Positions 46,142-55,545 of a stretch of 64,000 nt of DNA are shown piece after piece (position 1 is the stretch's first letter; each line of letters starts with the position of its first letter). The DNA is taken from NCBI RefSeq assembly GCF_002285435.1, contig NZ_NSBT01000024.1, positions 1-64,000 of the forward strand, read 5' to 3'. The DNA comes from Actibacterium ureilyticum (GTDB lineage: Bacteria; Pseudomonadota; Alphaproteobacteria; Rhodobacterales; Rhodobacteraceae). Below the pieces are notes generated by a model that worked only from the letters and a program-made list of their open reading frames with translations, was not told the DNA's origin and searched no databases. The position numbers and the translations under genes are program-made.

Positions 46142-48337
46142 TCAATAGAAGCTTTGCGGGTCGATATCGATCTGCAGCCGCAGGTTCGCGGGCAGCTTGA
46201 ATGGCGCCACCCAGCGCGACAGCGCAGCCTGCAGCGGCACGCCCTTGTCGGCCTTGACCAAGAGCCGCACCCGGTGCCGCCCGCGCACCCGCGCAATGGG
46301 CGCGGGCGCGGGGCCGAAGACCTGCGCGCCCACCGCGCGCAGCGGCCCGTCATTGCGCGCCAGCTCGGCCCCCAGATCGAACACCGCCTGAATGTCGGGC
46401 GCCGACAGAATGATCCCCGCCATCCGGCCATAGGGGGGCACGCCCGCCGCCTGGCGCTCGGCCGCCTCGGCCCGCCAGAAGCCTTCCTCGTCCCCCGACA
46501 GGATCGCGCGAATGACGGGGTGCTCGGGCTGGAATGTCTGCAACAGCGCGGTGCCCGGCTTTTCCGCCCGGCCCGCGCGGCCCGCCACCTGCCGCAGGAG
46601 CTGGAACGTCTTTTCGGCGGCGCGCAAATCCGACCCCTGCAACCCCAGATCGGCGTCGATCACGCCCACCAGCGTCAGCAGCGGAAAGTTGTGCCCCTTG
46701 GCCACCAGCTGCGTGCCGATCAGGATATCCGCCCCGCCCGCGGCAATCGCCTCGATCTGCGCCTTCAGCGCGCGGGCCGAGCCGAACAGGTCCGACGACA
46801 GCACCGCGATGCGCGCGTCGGGAAACAGCGCCTGCGCCTCTTCGGCCATCCGCTCGACCCCCGGGCCGACGGCGGCCAGCCGCCCCTCGACCCCGCAACT
46901 GGGACAGGCCTTGGGGATCGGCTTGGTCTCGCCGCATTGGTGACAGACCAGCCGCTTCTGGAACCGGTGCTCGACCATCCGCGCGTCGCAGTGATCGCAG
47001 CCGATCTGATGCCCGCAGGCCCGGCAGATCGTCACCGGCGCATAGCCCCGCCGGTTCAGGAACAGCAGCGCCTGTTCGCCCGCCGTGATCCGCTTTTCCA
47101 CCGCGTGCTGCAACATGGGTGAGATCCAGCGCCCGCCCGGCAGCTCTTCGGCACGCATGTCGATGGCGCCCATATCGGGCATCTGCGCAGCCCCGAACCG
47201 TGCCCGCAAATCCAGCCGTTCGTATTTGCCCGCCTCGGCATTGGCCCAGCTTTCAAGCGATGGCGTGGCCGAGGCCAGAACCACCCGCGCCGATTCCAGC
47301 GACGCGCGCAGCACCGCCATGTCGCGGGCGTTATAAAGCACGCCGTCCTCCTGCTTGTAGGAGCCGTCATGTTCCTCGTCCACCACGATCAGGCCCAGAT
47401 CGCGGAACGGCAGGAACAGCGCCGAACGCGCGCCTACGACCAGTTGCGCGCCGCCGCGCCCGACCATGCGCCAGCACCGGCGCCGTTCGGTCATGGTGAC
47501 ACCGGAATGCCATTCCGCCGGCTTGGCGCCGAACCGCGCCTCGACCCGGGTCAGGAATTCGGCCGTCAGGGCGATTTCCGGCAGCAGCACCAGCGCCTGT
47601 CGCCCCTGCGCCAGACAGGCGGCGACCGCTTCCAGATAGACCTCGGTCTTGCCCGATCCCGTTACCCCGCGCAGCAACGTGGTGCCATAGGTGCCGCCCG
47701 CGACCTCGGCCCGCAGCCGGTCGGCGGCGTTCGTCTGTTCGGGCGTCAGGTCCTTGCCGCCCTGCCCCGGATCCAGCCGGGGATAGGGCACGTCGCGCGG
47801 CGTGTCCTCCTCGACCAGCGCGCCCTGCTTGACCATGCCCTTGATCACGCTGGTGCTGACACCGGCGATCTGCGACAGCTCGCCCAGCGTGAAGGCCAGC
47901 CCGCCATATTCGGCCATCGCCGCCAGAACCCGCTTGCGGGCGTCGGTCTCGCGGTCCACCCGGCCATGGCCCAGCCGATAGATCGTGCGCATCGACGGCG
48001 CCCCGCCCAGACCCGGGGCGCGCGTGGCCAGCCGCAGCATCGCGGGCATCGGCGTCAGGGTGTATTCGGCGGCGCGGGTCAGGAATTGCCGCATCGGCTC
48101 GCGCATCGGCGCGGCATCCAGCACCCGCAGCGCCTGGCGCACTTTCGCGGGGTCGAAATCGCCCTGCCCCGGTCCCCAGACCACGCCCAGCACCTTGCGC
48201 GGGCCAAAGGGCACCTCCAGGAAATCGCCCAGTGCGCAGCCGCCTTCGGGCGCGCGGTAATCCAGCACCCGGTCCAGCGGCTGGGTCGTCAGCACCCCGA
48301 TCAGCGTGCCTTCGGGAAACTCGGGCTCTGCATCCAT
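46142..48337 (-). CDS. priA: primosomal replication-restart helicase PriA
   Basis: A 731-residue SF2 helicase. The DNA-binding N-domain is followed by Walker A GVTGSGKT, DEEH, ATPSLES, and a zinc-binding insert with CRACGHQIGCDHC and the later CHQCGE and CPSCG pairs. The second RecA domain has GADILIGTQLVAKGHNFP (in parts) and QVAGRAGR. ATG at 48337 begins the conserved domain. It is divergent from the transaldolase gene. Confidence 0.96.
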   Translation of the reverse strand: MDAEPEFPEGTLIGVLTTQPLDRVLDYRAPEGGCALGDFLEVPFGPRKVLGVVWGPGQGDFDPAKVRQALRVLDAAPMREPMRQFLTRAAEYTLTPMPAMLRLATRAPGLGGAPSMRTIYRLGHGRVDRETDARKRVLAAMAEYGGLAFTLGELSQIAGVSTSVIKGMVKQGALVEEDTPRDVPYPRLDPGQGGKDLTPEQTNAADRLRAEVAGGTYGTTLLRGVTGSGKTEVYLEAVAACLAQGRQALVLLPEIALTAEFLTRVEARFGAKPAEWHSGVTMTERRRCWRMVGRGGAQLVVGARSALFLPFRDLGLIVVDEEHDGSYKQEDGVLYNARDMAVLRASLESARVVLASATPSLESWANAEAGKYERLDLRARFGAAQMPDMGAIDMRAEELPGGRWISPMLQHAVEKRITAGEQALLFLNRRGYAPVTICRACGHQIGCDHCDARMVEHRFQKRLVCHQCGETKPIPKACPSCGVEGRLAAVGPGVERMAEEAQALFPDARIAVLSSDLFGSARALKAQIEAIAAGGADILIGTQLVAKGHNFPLLTLVGVIDADLGLQGSDLRAAEKTFQLLRQVAGRAGRAEKPGTALLQTFQPEHPVIRAILSGDEEGFWRAEAAERQAAGVPPYGRMAGIILSAPDIQAVFDLGAELARNDGPLRAVGAQVFGPAPAPIARVRGRHRVRLLVKADKGVPLQAALSRWVAPFKLPANLRLQIDIDPQSFY

Positions 48338-48345
48338 GCCGACCA

Positions 48346-48359
48346 TGTTAGCGCAAACA
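48346..48359. promoter_or_regulatory. possible LacI-family operator
   Basis: TGTTAGCGCAAACA is palindromic at 12 of 14 positions around a GCGC centre, a common shape of LacI-family operators. It lies between priA and the transaldolase gene, 86 bases before the latter. Confidence 0.3.
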
Positions 48360-48444
48360 AATTCCTCTGCCGGGGCTTTCCGTGCCGCCCCCCTTCCTGT
48401 ATCAGAGGCGCGAAGAAATGACATAGCCCCCGGGGAAGAAATCC

Positions 48445-49098
48445 ATGAAGTTCTTTGTCGATACCGCCGACGTCGACGCCATTGCCGAGCTGAACGCTCT
48501 GGGCATGGTCGATGGCGTAACCACCAACCCCTCGCTGATCATGAAATCGGGCCGCGACATCCTGGAGGTCACGAAAGAGATCTGCGAGATGGTCGATGGC
48601 CCCGTCTCCGCCGAGGTCGTGGCCACCGAAGCCGACGACATGATCGCCGAGGGCCGCAAGCTGGCCAAGATCGCCGACAATATCGCGGTCAAGGTGCCGC
48701 TGACCTGGGCCGGGCTCAAGGCCTGCAAGACGCTGTCGGACGAAGGCAACATGGTGAACGTCACCTTGTGCTTTTCCGCCAACCAGGCGCTGCTGGCGGC
48801 CAAGGCGGGCGCGACCTTCATCTCGCCCTTCATCGGGCGGTTGGACGATCTGAACCTGGACGGGCTGGATCTGATTGAGGATATCCGCACGATCTATGAC
48901 AATTACGACTTCGAGACCCAGATCCTGGCCGCGTCGATCCGCACGGCGAACCACATGTCCGAGGTCGCCAAGATCGGCGCGGATGTTGCAACAGCGCCAC
49001 CCAGCGTGATCAAGAACATGGCCAACCATGTGCTGACCGACAAGGGACTGGACGCCTTCCTGCAAGATTGGGCAAAAACGGGTCAGAAAATCCTGTAA
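48445..49098 (+). CDS. fsa: small transaldolase / fructose-6-phosphate aldolase family
   Basis: A 217-residue TIM-barrel enzyme starting [16 protein letters not shown]. The Schiff-base Lys is in [18 protein letters not shown] and SPFIGRLDD are family segments. Short members act either as transaldolase in the pentose phosphate path or as fructose-6-phosphate aldolase; the sequence alone does not decide. Confidence 0.9.
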   Translation: MKFFVDTADVDAIAELNALGMVDGVTTNPSLIMKSGRDILEVTKEICEMVDGPVSAEVVATEADDMIAEGRKLAKIADNIAVKVPLTWAGLKACKTLSDEGNMVNVTLCFSANQALLAAKAGATFISPFIGRLDDLNLDGLDLIEDIRTIYDNYDFETQILAASIRTANHMSEVAKIGADVATAPPSVIKNMANHVLTDKGLDAFLQDWAKTGQKIL

Positions 49099-49142
49099 CC
49101 CCGGCAAACGGGGCAGACACACCAGATTGAGGGCCCCGAGCA

Positions 49143-49850
49143 ATGACCATCACCGCGCCGATCGAATCCGATATTCGCGACCGGATCCTGGACGATCCGA
49201 CCGTCATCCTGGACGATCGCGAGGTGATGCGGGCCCTCATCGCCGCCAATGAACGCAGCATGGGCGGCAATATCGTCGATCTGCGCGGCATCGCCATGGA
49301 ACGGCTCGAGGCGCGGCTGGACCGGCTGGAGGACACCCACCGGTCGGTCATCGCCGCGGCCTATGACAATCTGGCGGGGATGAATCAGGTACATCGGGCG
49401 GTGCTGAAAATGCTCGACCCGACCGAGTTCGAGATCTTCCTGCACAACCTGACCGCCGAAGTGGCCGAGATCCTGCGTGTCGATTTCGTGCGGCTGGTGC
49501 TGGAAAGCACACAAAGCGAGGCCGACCCGGCCGTCGACCGTCTGGGCGATGTGTTGCAGGTGGTCGAACCCGGCGCGGTCGATCTGTACCTGACCCGTGG
49601 CCGCGACGTGCCGCCGCGCGCCGTCACCCTGCGCCAGACCCTGCCCGCGTCCGAGGGGCTGTTTGGCGCCGATACCGACTGGATCCGGTCCGAGGCGCTG
49701 CTGAAGCTCGATTTCGGGCCCGGCCGCCTGCCCGGCCTGCTGGTGATGGGGTCCGAAGACCCGCATCAATTCGCACCCACGCAAGGCACCGACCTGCTGG
49801 GCTTTTTCGGTGGCGTCTTCGAAAGGTCGATGCGCCGCTGGCTGTCATGA
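49143..49850 (+). CDS. DUF484 protein (GAF-like)
   Basis: A 235-residue protein with the usual DUF484 plan: an N-terminal helical part (IRDRILDDPTVILDDREVMRALI in parts), a coiled segment (about 45-75) and a GAF-like domain to the end. DUF484 genes stand next to xerC in many proteobacteria, and here the stop overlaps xerC by four bases. Function is unknown. Confidence 0.85.
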   Translation: MTITAPIESDIRDRILDDPTVILDDREVMRALIAANERSMGGNIVDLRGIAMERLEARLDRLEDTHRSVIAAAYDNLAGMNQVHRAVLKMLDPTEFEIFLHNLTAEVAEILRVDFVRLVLESTQSEADPAVDRLGDVLQVVEPGAVDLYLTRGRDVPPRAVTLRQTLPASEGLFGADTDWIRSEALLKLDFGPGRLPGLLVMGSEDPHQFAPTQGTDLLGFFGGVFERSMRRWLS

Positions 49851-50776
49851 CGCTGCAGATCGCCCCGGCGGCACGGGCCGCGCTGGACGATTGGCTGACC
49901 GGCCAAAAGGCGCTGAGCGGCGCCGCCGACAACACGCTGAAAGCCTATGGCGCGGATGTGACGGGGTTTCTGGCCTTTCTGGCCGAACATACCGGCGCCC
50001 CCACGGGCATGGCCGCGCTGCGCGCCGTGGGTACAACCGACATGCGCGCCTGGATGGCGCATGAGCGCGGGCGCGGGGTGGCCGCGCGGTCGCTGGCCCG
50101 CGCGCTGTCTGCGGTCAAATCCTTCTATCGCTGGCTGTCGGAACGCGAGGGCTTCGACGCCACCGCCGTCCTGTCCGCCCGCAGCCCGAAATTCCAGCGC
50201 AAGCTGCCCCGCCCGATGGAACAGGACGCCGCGCGCGCGATGATCGACACTGTCGGCCTGCAATCGGATACCGGCTGGATCGCGGCGCGCGACATGGCGG
50301 TGGTCACGCTGCTTTACGGCTGCGGCTTGCGGATATCCGAGGCGCTGGGGCTTCGGGGCCGCGACTTCCCCCTGCCGCAGGTGTTGCGGATCACCGGCAA
50401 GGGCGGCAAGGAACGCATGGTGCCGGTGCTGGATGCCGCGCGCGATGCGGTGGCGGAATATGTGCACCTTTGCCCCTATGACGCCGAACCCGATGCGCCG
50501 CTCTTTCGGGGCAAGCGCGGCGGGGCGCTGAACCCGCGCCTGATCGCCAAGGCGATGGAACAGGCCCGGATGCAGCTTGGCCTGCCCGCCAGCGCCACGC
50601 CCCATGCCATGCGCCACAGCTTTGCCACCCACCTGCTGGCCGCAGGCGGCGATCTGCGCGCGATCCAGGAGCTGCTGGGACACGCCTCGCTGTCCACAAC
50701 CCAGGCCTATACCGCCGTCGATGCCGCCCGGCTGATGGAGGTCTATGACAAGGCCCACCCGAAGGCCGGGGGATGA
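49847..50776 (+). CDS. xerC: tyrosine recombinase XerC
   Basis: A 309-residue recombinase that resolves chromosome dimers at dif with XerD. The N-terminal SAM-like domain (about 10-100) is followed by the catalytic domain: Arg in GCGLRISEAL, Lys in GKGGKER, HAMRHSFATHLL, LGHASLSTTQAYT with the nucleophile Tyr. The setting behind DUF484 marks it as the housekeeping enzyme, not a mobile-element integrase. Confidence 0.93.
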   Translation: MTLQIAPAARAALDDWLTGQKALSGAADNTLKAYGADVTGFLAFLAEHTGAPTGMAALRAVGTTDMRAWMAHERGRGVAARSLARALSAVKSFYRWLSEREGFDATAVLSARSPKFQRKLPRPMEQDAARAMIDTVGLQSDTGWIAARDMAVVTLLYGCGLRISEALGLRGRDFPLPQVLRITGKGGKERMVPVLDAARDAVAEYVHLCPYDAEPDAPLFRGKRGGALNPRLIAKAMEQARMQLGLPASATPHAMRHSFATHLLAAGGDLRAIQELLGHASLSTTQAYTAVDAARLMEVYDKAHPKAGG

Positions 50777-51273
50777 TGGACGACCTGACCGGCCAGATCT
50801 ACAACGCCGCACGGGAAGGTGACGTTGCAGAGCTGGAGCGTTTGAAATCCGGCATCCCGGCCCTGTCCGACAAGAACACGCACCCCAATTTCTGTGACAT
50901 CGTCGACGCCTGTCCGATCGACAGCATCCGCTGGCTTCTGGACAATGGGGCCGATCCGAACATGAAAACCGATGATGGGTTCCCGCCGCTGCATTGCGCG
51001 ATTGACCGCGATACGCCCGACCGGGCCGAGGTTCTGAAACTGTTGCTGGATAACGGCGCCGATGTGAACCAGCGCGGCTTCAACGACTGGACCCCGCTGC
51101 ATCGCGCCGCCGTGGTTCGACCCACGCAGGAGATCATGGCGCTGTTGATGGATCGCGGCGCCGACCGCGACGCCCGCACCGGCATCGACCACCATGCCAC
51201 ACCGGCGGAAGAGGCCGTGCATCTGGGCCATCAACTGTCGGCCATTTTCATCAACGATTATCGCCCCGGCTGA
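50773..51273 (+). CDS. ankyrin-repeat protein
   Basis: A 166-residue soluble protein with three to four ankyrin units, for example IRWLLDNGADPNMKTDDGFPPLHCA (in parts), LKLLLDNGADVNQRG and DWTPLHRAAV. There is no signal peptide, so a cytosolic binding role is likely. Its ATG overlaps the xerC stop. The partner protein is unknown. Confidence 0.85.
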   Translation: MMDDLTGQIYNAAREGDVAELERLKSGIPALSDKNTHPNFCDIVDACPIDSIRWLLDNGADPNMKTDDGFPPLHCAIDRDTPDRAEVLKLLLDNGADVNQRGFNDWTPLHRAAVVRPTQEIMALLMDRGADRDARTGIDHHATPAEEAVHLGHQLSAIFINDYRPG

Positions 51274-51321
51274 GGCCAATCGGTCATTGCCCTTTGCGCC
51301 CCGATACCCCATGACAGGCGG

Positions 51322-52017
51322 ATGACACCATCCATGCGCGCGCTTTCCGTCCATCTGTTGACCGCCACCGGGGCCGTTTTCGCCATGCTGGCGATGCTGG
51401 CCGCGGTCGAGGAAAAATGGAGCCTGATGTTCCTGTGGCTGGTCGTGGCCTTTGCCGTCGACGGGATCGACGGGCCGCTGGCGCGCAAATACGATGTGAA
51501 AACCAACGCCCCGCAATTCGACGGCGCGTTGATGGATCTGATCATCGATTACCTGACCTATGTGTTCATCCCGGCCTATGCGCTGTTCAAATCGGGGATG
51601 CTGCCGGGCTGGACGGGCTGGATCACCATCATCGTTGTGACCTTCGCCAGCGTGGTCTATTTCGCCGACACGCGGATGAAGACAAAGGACAATTCGTTCT
51701 CGGGCTTTCCGGGCTGCTGGAACATGGTGGCGATTGTTCTTTTCGGGTTGCAGCCGGGGTTCTGGACCATCCTGCTTATCGTCATCACGTTGGCGGTGGC
51801 GATGTTCCTCCCGCTGAAATTCATCCATCCGGTGCGCACCGAGCGCTGGCGCAAGGTGTCGCTGCCGATGATCCTGGCCTGGACCTTTTTCGCCGGATGG
51901 GCGGCCTGGGTCGATTTCCACCCGGCCAGCTGGGCGCATTGGGGGCTGGTGGCGACCAGCGTCTATCTGCTGGGCGCGGGCATCGCGCAACAGCTGATCC
52001 CGGCCCGGTCGGCCTGA
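51322..52017 (+). CDS. pcs: phosphatidylcholine synthase
   Basis: A 231-residue membrane enzyme of the CDP-alcohol phosphatidyltransferase family that condenses CDP-diacylglycerol with choline. The active-site pattern is DGIDGPLARKY...PQFDGALMDLIID, the spaced Asp set of the family. About eight helices. Length and the FVIP-type segment match Pcs rather than PgsA or PssA. This enzyme is typical of alphaproteobacteria. Confidence 0.88.
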   Translation: MTPSMRALSVHLLTATGAVFAMLAMLAAVEEKWSLMFLWLVVAFAVDGIDGPLARKYDVKTNAPQFDGALMDLIIDYLTYVFIPAYALFKSGMLPGWTGWITIIVVTFASVVYFADTRMKTKDNSFSGFPGCWNMVAIVLFGLQPGFWTILLIVITLAVAMFLPLKFIHPVRTERWRKVSLPMILAWTFFAGWAAWVDFHPASWAHWGLVATSVYLLGAGIAQQLIPARSA

Positions 52018-52025
52018 GCGCACGC

Positions 52026-52478
52026 TCAGATCAGCAAGCCTGCCGCCCCTTCGTGGCGCAGCAGCGCGACCTTGGTCTCGACCCCGCCCGCGCCGGAAAA
52101 TCCGCCCAGACCGTTTGCCCCCAACACCCGGTGACAGGGGATGATCACCGGGATCGGATTGCCGCCGCAGGCCTGGCCGATGGCCTGAGCGGGCACGCCC
52201 AGATCGCGCGCGATATCGCCATAGGTGCGGGTGTCGCCAAAGGGGATCGCCGACATCGCATCGCAGACCGCCCGTTGCAGGTCCGATCCCGCCACGCATA
52301 GCGGCAGGTCGAACCGGGTCCGCGCCCCGGCGAAATAGGCGCGGATCTGATCGCGCGCGCGGATCAGCAGCGGGGTCTCGTCCACCCCCGCCTCGCCCCA
52401 TGACAGCGCGGTGATCGCGCCATCGGTTTCGGTGACGCACAGCACCCCCACGGGCGTATCGAAGGCAAGCCTGGCCAT
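52026..52478 (-). CDS. ogt: methylated-DNA--protein-cysteine methyltransferase
   Basis: A 150-residue suicide repair enzyme taking methyl groups from O6-methylguanine. The acceptor cysteine is in IPCHRVL, and the helix-turn-helix includes YGDIARDLGVPAQAIGQA. ATG at 52478 begins the fold; upstream frame is not conserved-looking. Convergent with pcs. Confidence 0.92.
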   Translation of the reverse strand: MARLAFDTPVGVLCVTETDGAITALSWGEAGVDETPLLIRARDQIRAYFAGARTRFDLPLCVAGSDLQRAVCDAMSAIPFGDTRTYGDIARDLGVPAQAIGQACGGNPIPVIIPCHRVLGANGLGGFSGAGGVETKVALLRHEGAAGLLI

Positions 52479-52585
52479 GCCCGCACCCTGCCCGGCCCCG
52501 GCGCCGCACTCAAGCCCCCGCGTATCGCGGTTGAGCCCCCTGCCGAAGGGTGCCAAGCTGGCCCGGCAACAATCCGGAGCACGCG

Positions 52586-52933
52586 ATGATCGGCCACCTG
52601 ACCCTTATCCTGACATGCCAACTGATCGGCGAGGTCATCACCGGCCTGCTGGCCCTGCCCGTACCGGGGCCGGTTCTGGGCATGGTGGTGATGTTCGTGG
52701 GCCTGCTGGTGCGGGGCGGTGTGCCCGACGGGCTGGGCCAGGCCGCAGACGGGCTGCTGAAGGCGATGTCGCTTTTGTTCGTGCCGGCGGGCACGGGCGT
52801 CATGCTGCATTTCCAACTGCTGGGCCAGGCGCTTCTGCCGCTGGGCGCGGCGCTGGTCGTCAGCACACTGGCCACGATCGCGGTGACCGCGCTGCTGATG
52901 CTGTGGCTGGGAAAGGAACAGGCCGATGGATAA
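52586..52933 (+). CDS. LrgA/CidA-family membrane protein
   Basis: A 115-residue protein with four membrane helices. LPVPGPVLGMVVMFVGLL and the LLFVPAGTGVM segment are typical of the CidA/LrgA holin-like family. It overlaps the LrgB-type gene by eight bases. The pair is linked to murein hydrolase control or, in plants, glycolate export. GGAG precedes the ATG. Confidence 0.9.
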   Translation: MIGHLTLILTCQLIGEVITGLLALPVPGPVLGMVVMFVGLLVRGGVPDGLGQAADGLLKAMSLLFVPAGTGVMLHFQLLGQALLPLGAALVVSTLATIAVTALLMLWLGKEQADG

Positions 52934-53642
52934 CCTGCAGGACACCTGGGTCTATCTCAGCGCCTCGCCGCTCTTTCACCTGACGCTGACGCTGATCGCG
53001 TTTCAGGCCGCCAATTGGCTGTTCGAGAAAGCCGGCCGCAACCCCCTGCTGAACCCCGTTCTGGGCGCGGTCCTGCTGGTGGTGGCGGTTCTGGTGGCCA
53101 CCGGCACCGACTACGCCACCTATTTTCAGGGCGCGCAATTCGTCCATTTCCTGCTGGGTCCGGCCACCGTGGCGCTGGCGATCCCGCTTTACCGGCAATG
53201 GTACCGGGTGCGGCAATCGGCGCTGGCCATCGGTGTCAGCCTGCTGACCGGGTCGCTGACCGCCGCCATCACGGCGGTGCTGGTGGCGTGGCTGCTGGGC
53301 GGCACGACAGAGATGCTGGCCTCGATCGCGCCGAAATCGGTGACCGCGCCGGTCGCCATGGCGATATCCGAAGAGCTGGGCGGCCTGCCGTCGCTGACCG
53401 CCGTGCTGGTGATTGTCACCGGCATTTTCGGCGCGATGTTCGGGCCGCCGTTGCTGAACCTGATGGGCGTGCGGGACTGGCGCGCGCGGGGGCTGGCCAT
53501 CGGCACCGCCAGCCACGGCATCGGCACGGCCCGCGCGTTGCAGGTCAATGAAACCGCCGGGGCCTTTTCGGGTCTGGCGATGGGGCTGAACGCGCTGGCA
53601 ACCGCGCTGATGCTGCCGATCCTGTGGGGGATCTTCTTCTAG
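52926..53642 (+). CDS. LrgB/CidB-family membrane protein
   Basis: A 238-residue protein with about seven to eight helices. FLLGPATVALAIPLY, SIAPKSVTAPVAMAISEELGG (in parts) and HGIGTARALQVNETAGAFSGLAMGLN (in parts) are strongly conserved LrgB segments. It ends convergent with gltX; its TAG lies inside a palindromic hairpin. Confidence 0.93.
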   Translation: MDNLQDTWVYLSASPLFHLTLTLIAFQAANWLFEKAGRNPLLNPVLGAVLLVVAVLVATGTDYATYFQGAQFVHFLLGPATVALAIPLYRQWYRVRQSALAIGVSLLTGSLTAAITAVLVAWLLGGTTEMLASIAPKSVTAPVAMAISEELGGLPSLTAVLVIVTGIFGAMFGPPLLNLMGVRDWRARGLAIGTASHGIGTARALQVNETAGAFSGLAMGLNALATALMLPILWGIFF

Positions 53643-53658
53643 GCGCCGGCGCGCCTAG
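53639..53658. terminator. palindromic hairpin containing both convergent stop codons
   Basis: CTAGGCGC (53639-53646) and GCGCCTAG (53651-53658) enclose CGGC. The TAG of the LrgB gene lies in the left arm and the TAG of gltX (CTA on the plus strand) in the right arm. It may end both transcripts, though no T-run is present. Confidence 0.5.
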
Positions 53659-54977
53659 AGCTGCGGCTTGACCTGCAACAGCGGCAGGACATCGGCCATC
53701 TCCGGCCCGCGCTCGCGGCCCGTCACGGCCTTGCGCAGCGGCATGAACAGCCCCTTGCCCTTGCGGCCTGTGGCATCCTTCACGGCAGCGGTCCAGTTGG
53801 CCCAGCTGTCGGCGGCATAGGGCGGCGCGGGCAGCAGATCCAGCGCCTGCGCCACGAATTCGCGGTCCGCATCGTCGACCAGCGCGGGCGCGCCATTGGC
53901 GAACAGATCCCACCAGGCGGCCATGTCGGCTTTCACGGTGATGTTTTCGCGCACGACGTTCCAGAATGCTTCGGCCTTGTCGGCGGGCACGCCAAGGGCG
54001 GCCACGTCATCGGCCACCGCCGACAGCGGCAGATCGTGCAGCACCCGGGCGGTCAGCGGGAACAGGTCGTTCACGTCGAATTTCGTCGGCGCCGCGCCGA
54101 AGCTCGACAGATCGAACCCCGCGAGCAGCTCGTCCATGTCGCGGGCCAGCTCGATCGGCTGGCTGGAGCCCAGCCGCGCCATCAGGCTGAGCAGCGCCAT
54201 CGGCTCGACCCCTTGCGCGCGCAGGTCGCGCAACGACAGGGTGCCCAGCCGTTTCGACAGCGCCTCGCCCTGCGGGCCGGTCAGCAGCGAATGATGCGCA
54301 AAGGCGGGCACAGCCCCGCCCAGCGCCTGAATGATCTGGATCTGGGTCGCGGTGTTGGTCACGTGGTCCGAGCCGCGCACCACATGGGTCACGCCGAAAT
54401 CCACGTCGTCACAGACCGAGGCCAGCGTATACAGGAACTGTCCGTCACCCCGGATCAGCACCGGGTCGCTGACGCTGGCCGCGTCAATCGACAGATCGCC
54501 CAGGATGCCGTCTGTCCACTCGATACGTTCGTGATCCAGCTTGAACCGCCACACGCCATTGCCACGCTCGGCGCGCAGGGCGGCTTTCTGCTCGTCGCTC
54601 AGGTCCAGCGCGGCCCGGTCATAGACCGGCGGGCGGCCCATGTTCAGAAGCTTCTTGCGCTTCAGGTCCAGCTCGGTCGGGGTCTCGAACGCCTCGTAAA
54701 ACCGGCCCTTGTCGCGCAGCGTTTGCGCGGCTTCCTCGTACCGGTCCAGCCGCGCCGACTGACGCTCGATCCGGTCCCAGGTCAGGCCCAGCCATTCCAG
54801 ATCCTCCTGGATCGCGTCGGCATATTCCTGTTTCGACCGTTCCGGATCGGTGTCGTCCAGCCGCAGGATGAAGGTCCCGCCGGCCTTGCGGGCGATCATG
54901 TAATTGAACAGCGCGGTGCGCAGATTGCCGACATGGATGTAGCCGGTGGGCGACGGGGCGAAACGGGTGGTGGTCAT
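53655..54977 (-). CDS. gltX: glutamyl-tRNA synthetase
   Basis: A 440-residue class I synthetase. The HIGH box reads HVGN in PSPTGYIHVGNLR; the KMSKS box is ALSKRLG. The C-terminal anticodon domain contains PLTARVLHDLPL and VKDATGRKGKGLFMPLRKAVTG (in parts). Alphaproteobacteria often carry two gltX copies, and this length fits one of them; whether it also charges tRNA-Gln is open. Confidence 0.95.
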   Translation of the reverse strand: MTTTRFAPSPTGYIHVGNLRTALFNYMIARKAGGTFILRLDDTDPERSKQEYADAIQEDLEWLGLTWDRIERQSARLDRYEEAAQTLRDKGRFYEAFETPTELDLKRKKLLNMGRPPVYDRAALDLSDEQKAALRAERGNGVWRFKLDHERIEWTDGILGDLSIDAASVSDPVLIRGDGQFLYTLASVCDDVDFGVTHVVRGSDHVTNTATQIQIIQALGGAVPAFAHHSLLTGPQGEALSKRLGTLSLRDLRAQGVEPMALLSLMARLGSSQPIELARDMDELLAGFDLSSFGAAPTKFDVNDLFPLTARVLHDLPLSAVADDVAALGVPADKAEAFWNVVRENITVKADMAAWWDLFANGAPALVDDADREFVAQALDLLPAPPYAADSWANWTAAVKDATGRKGKGLFMPLRKAVTGRERGPEMADVLPLLQVKPQL

Positions 54978-55040
54978 CGGGGGCTCCTGAACTTGGGCGC
55001 TGCTCTTTCATATCGCGCCGCTTTTGTCCATATCTGCGGG

Positions 55041-55439
55041 ATGGATGACCGCTATGCACCCACGCTGGACGAGATCGCAGATTTGGCCGAAGCCGCCCGC
55101 GCCGCGTTGCCCGAGGCCTATCACGCCGCCGCCCGCGCGGTCGCGCTGAGGGTCGAGGATTTCGCGCCCGACGCGCTGTTGGACGAGATGGAGATCACCG
55201 ATCCGTTCGAGCTGACCGGCCTGTACCAAGGCATTCCGATGACCGAGAAATCGGTCTTCGACCAGCCCATCGGCCCGGACGTGATCTGGCTGTTCCGACG
55301 GCCGATCCTGGATGAATGGACCGAACGCGGCGATGTTGGGCTGGCAGAGCTGGTGACCCATGTGTTCGTGCATGAGCTGGCCCATCATTTCGGCTGGTCG
55401 GACGCCGATATCGCGCGCATCGACCGTTGGTGGGAATGA
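55041..55439 (+). CDS. zincin-like metallopeptidase family protein
   Basis: A 132-residue protein with the zinc motif HELAHHFGWSD (HExxHxxGxxD) near the C-terminus. The rest resembles the short MMP-like family common in alphaproteobacteria. Substrate unknown. Divergent from gltX. Confidence 0.85.
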   Translation: MDDRYAPTLDEIADLAEAARAALPEAYHAAARAVALRVEDFAPDALLDEMEITDPFELTGLYQGIPMTEKSVFDQPIGPDVIWLFRRPILDEWTERGDVGLAELVTHVFVHELAHHFGWSDADIARIDRWWE

Positions 55440-55458
55440 TCACGGTTCTTTGATCTGG

Positions 55459-55481
55459 CCCGCGCGCACTGGTCGCGCGGG
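55459..55481 (+). terminator. stem-loop after the zincin gene
   Basis: CCCGCGCG (55459-55466) pairs with CGCGCGGG (55474-55481) around a seven-base loop, 20 bases past the stop. No T-run follows. Confidence 0.4.
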
Positions 55482-55545
55482 AATTCGCGCTATCATCTTC
55501 GACGAGGAGCCAGACCTTTTCAGACCAATAACGGGAGATGATTTC

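Noticed and set aside
49847-50776. integrase suggesting a mobile element
   Set aside because: It follows DUF484 and has the housekeeping XerC plan; no attachment repeats or phage genes lie nearby.
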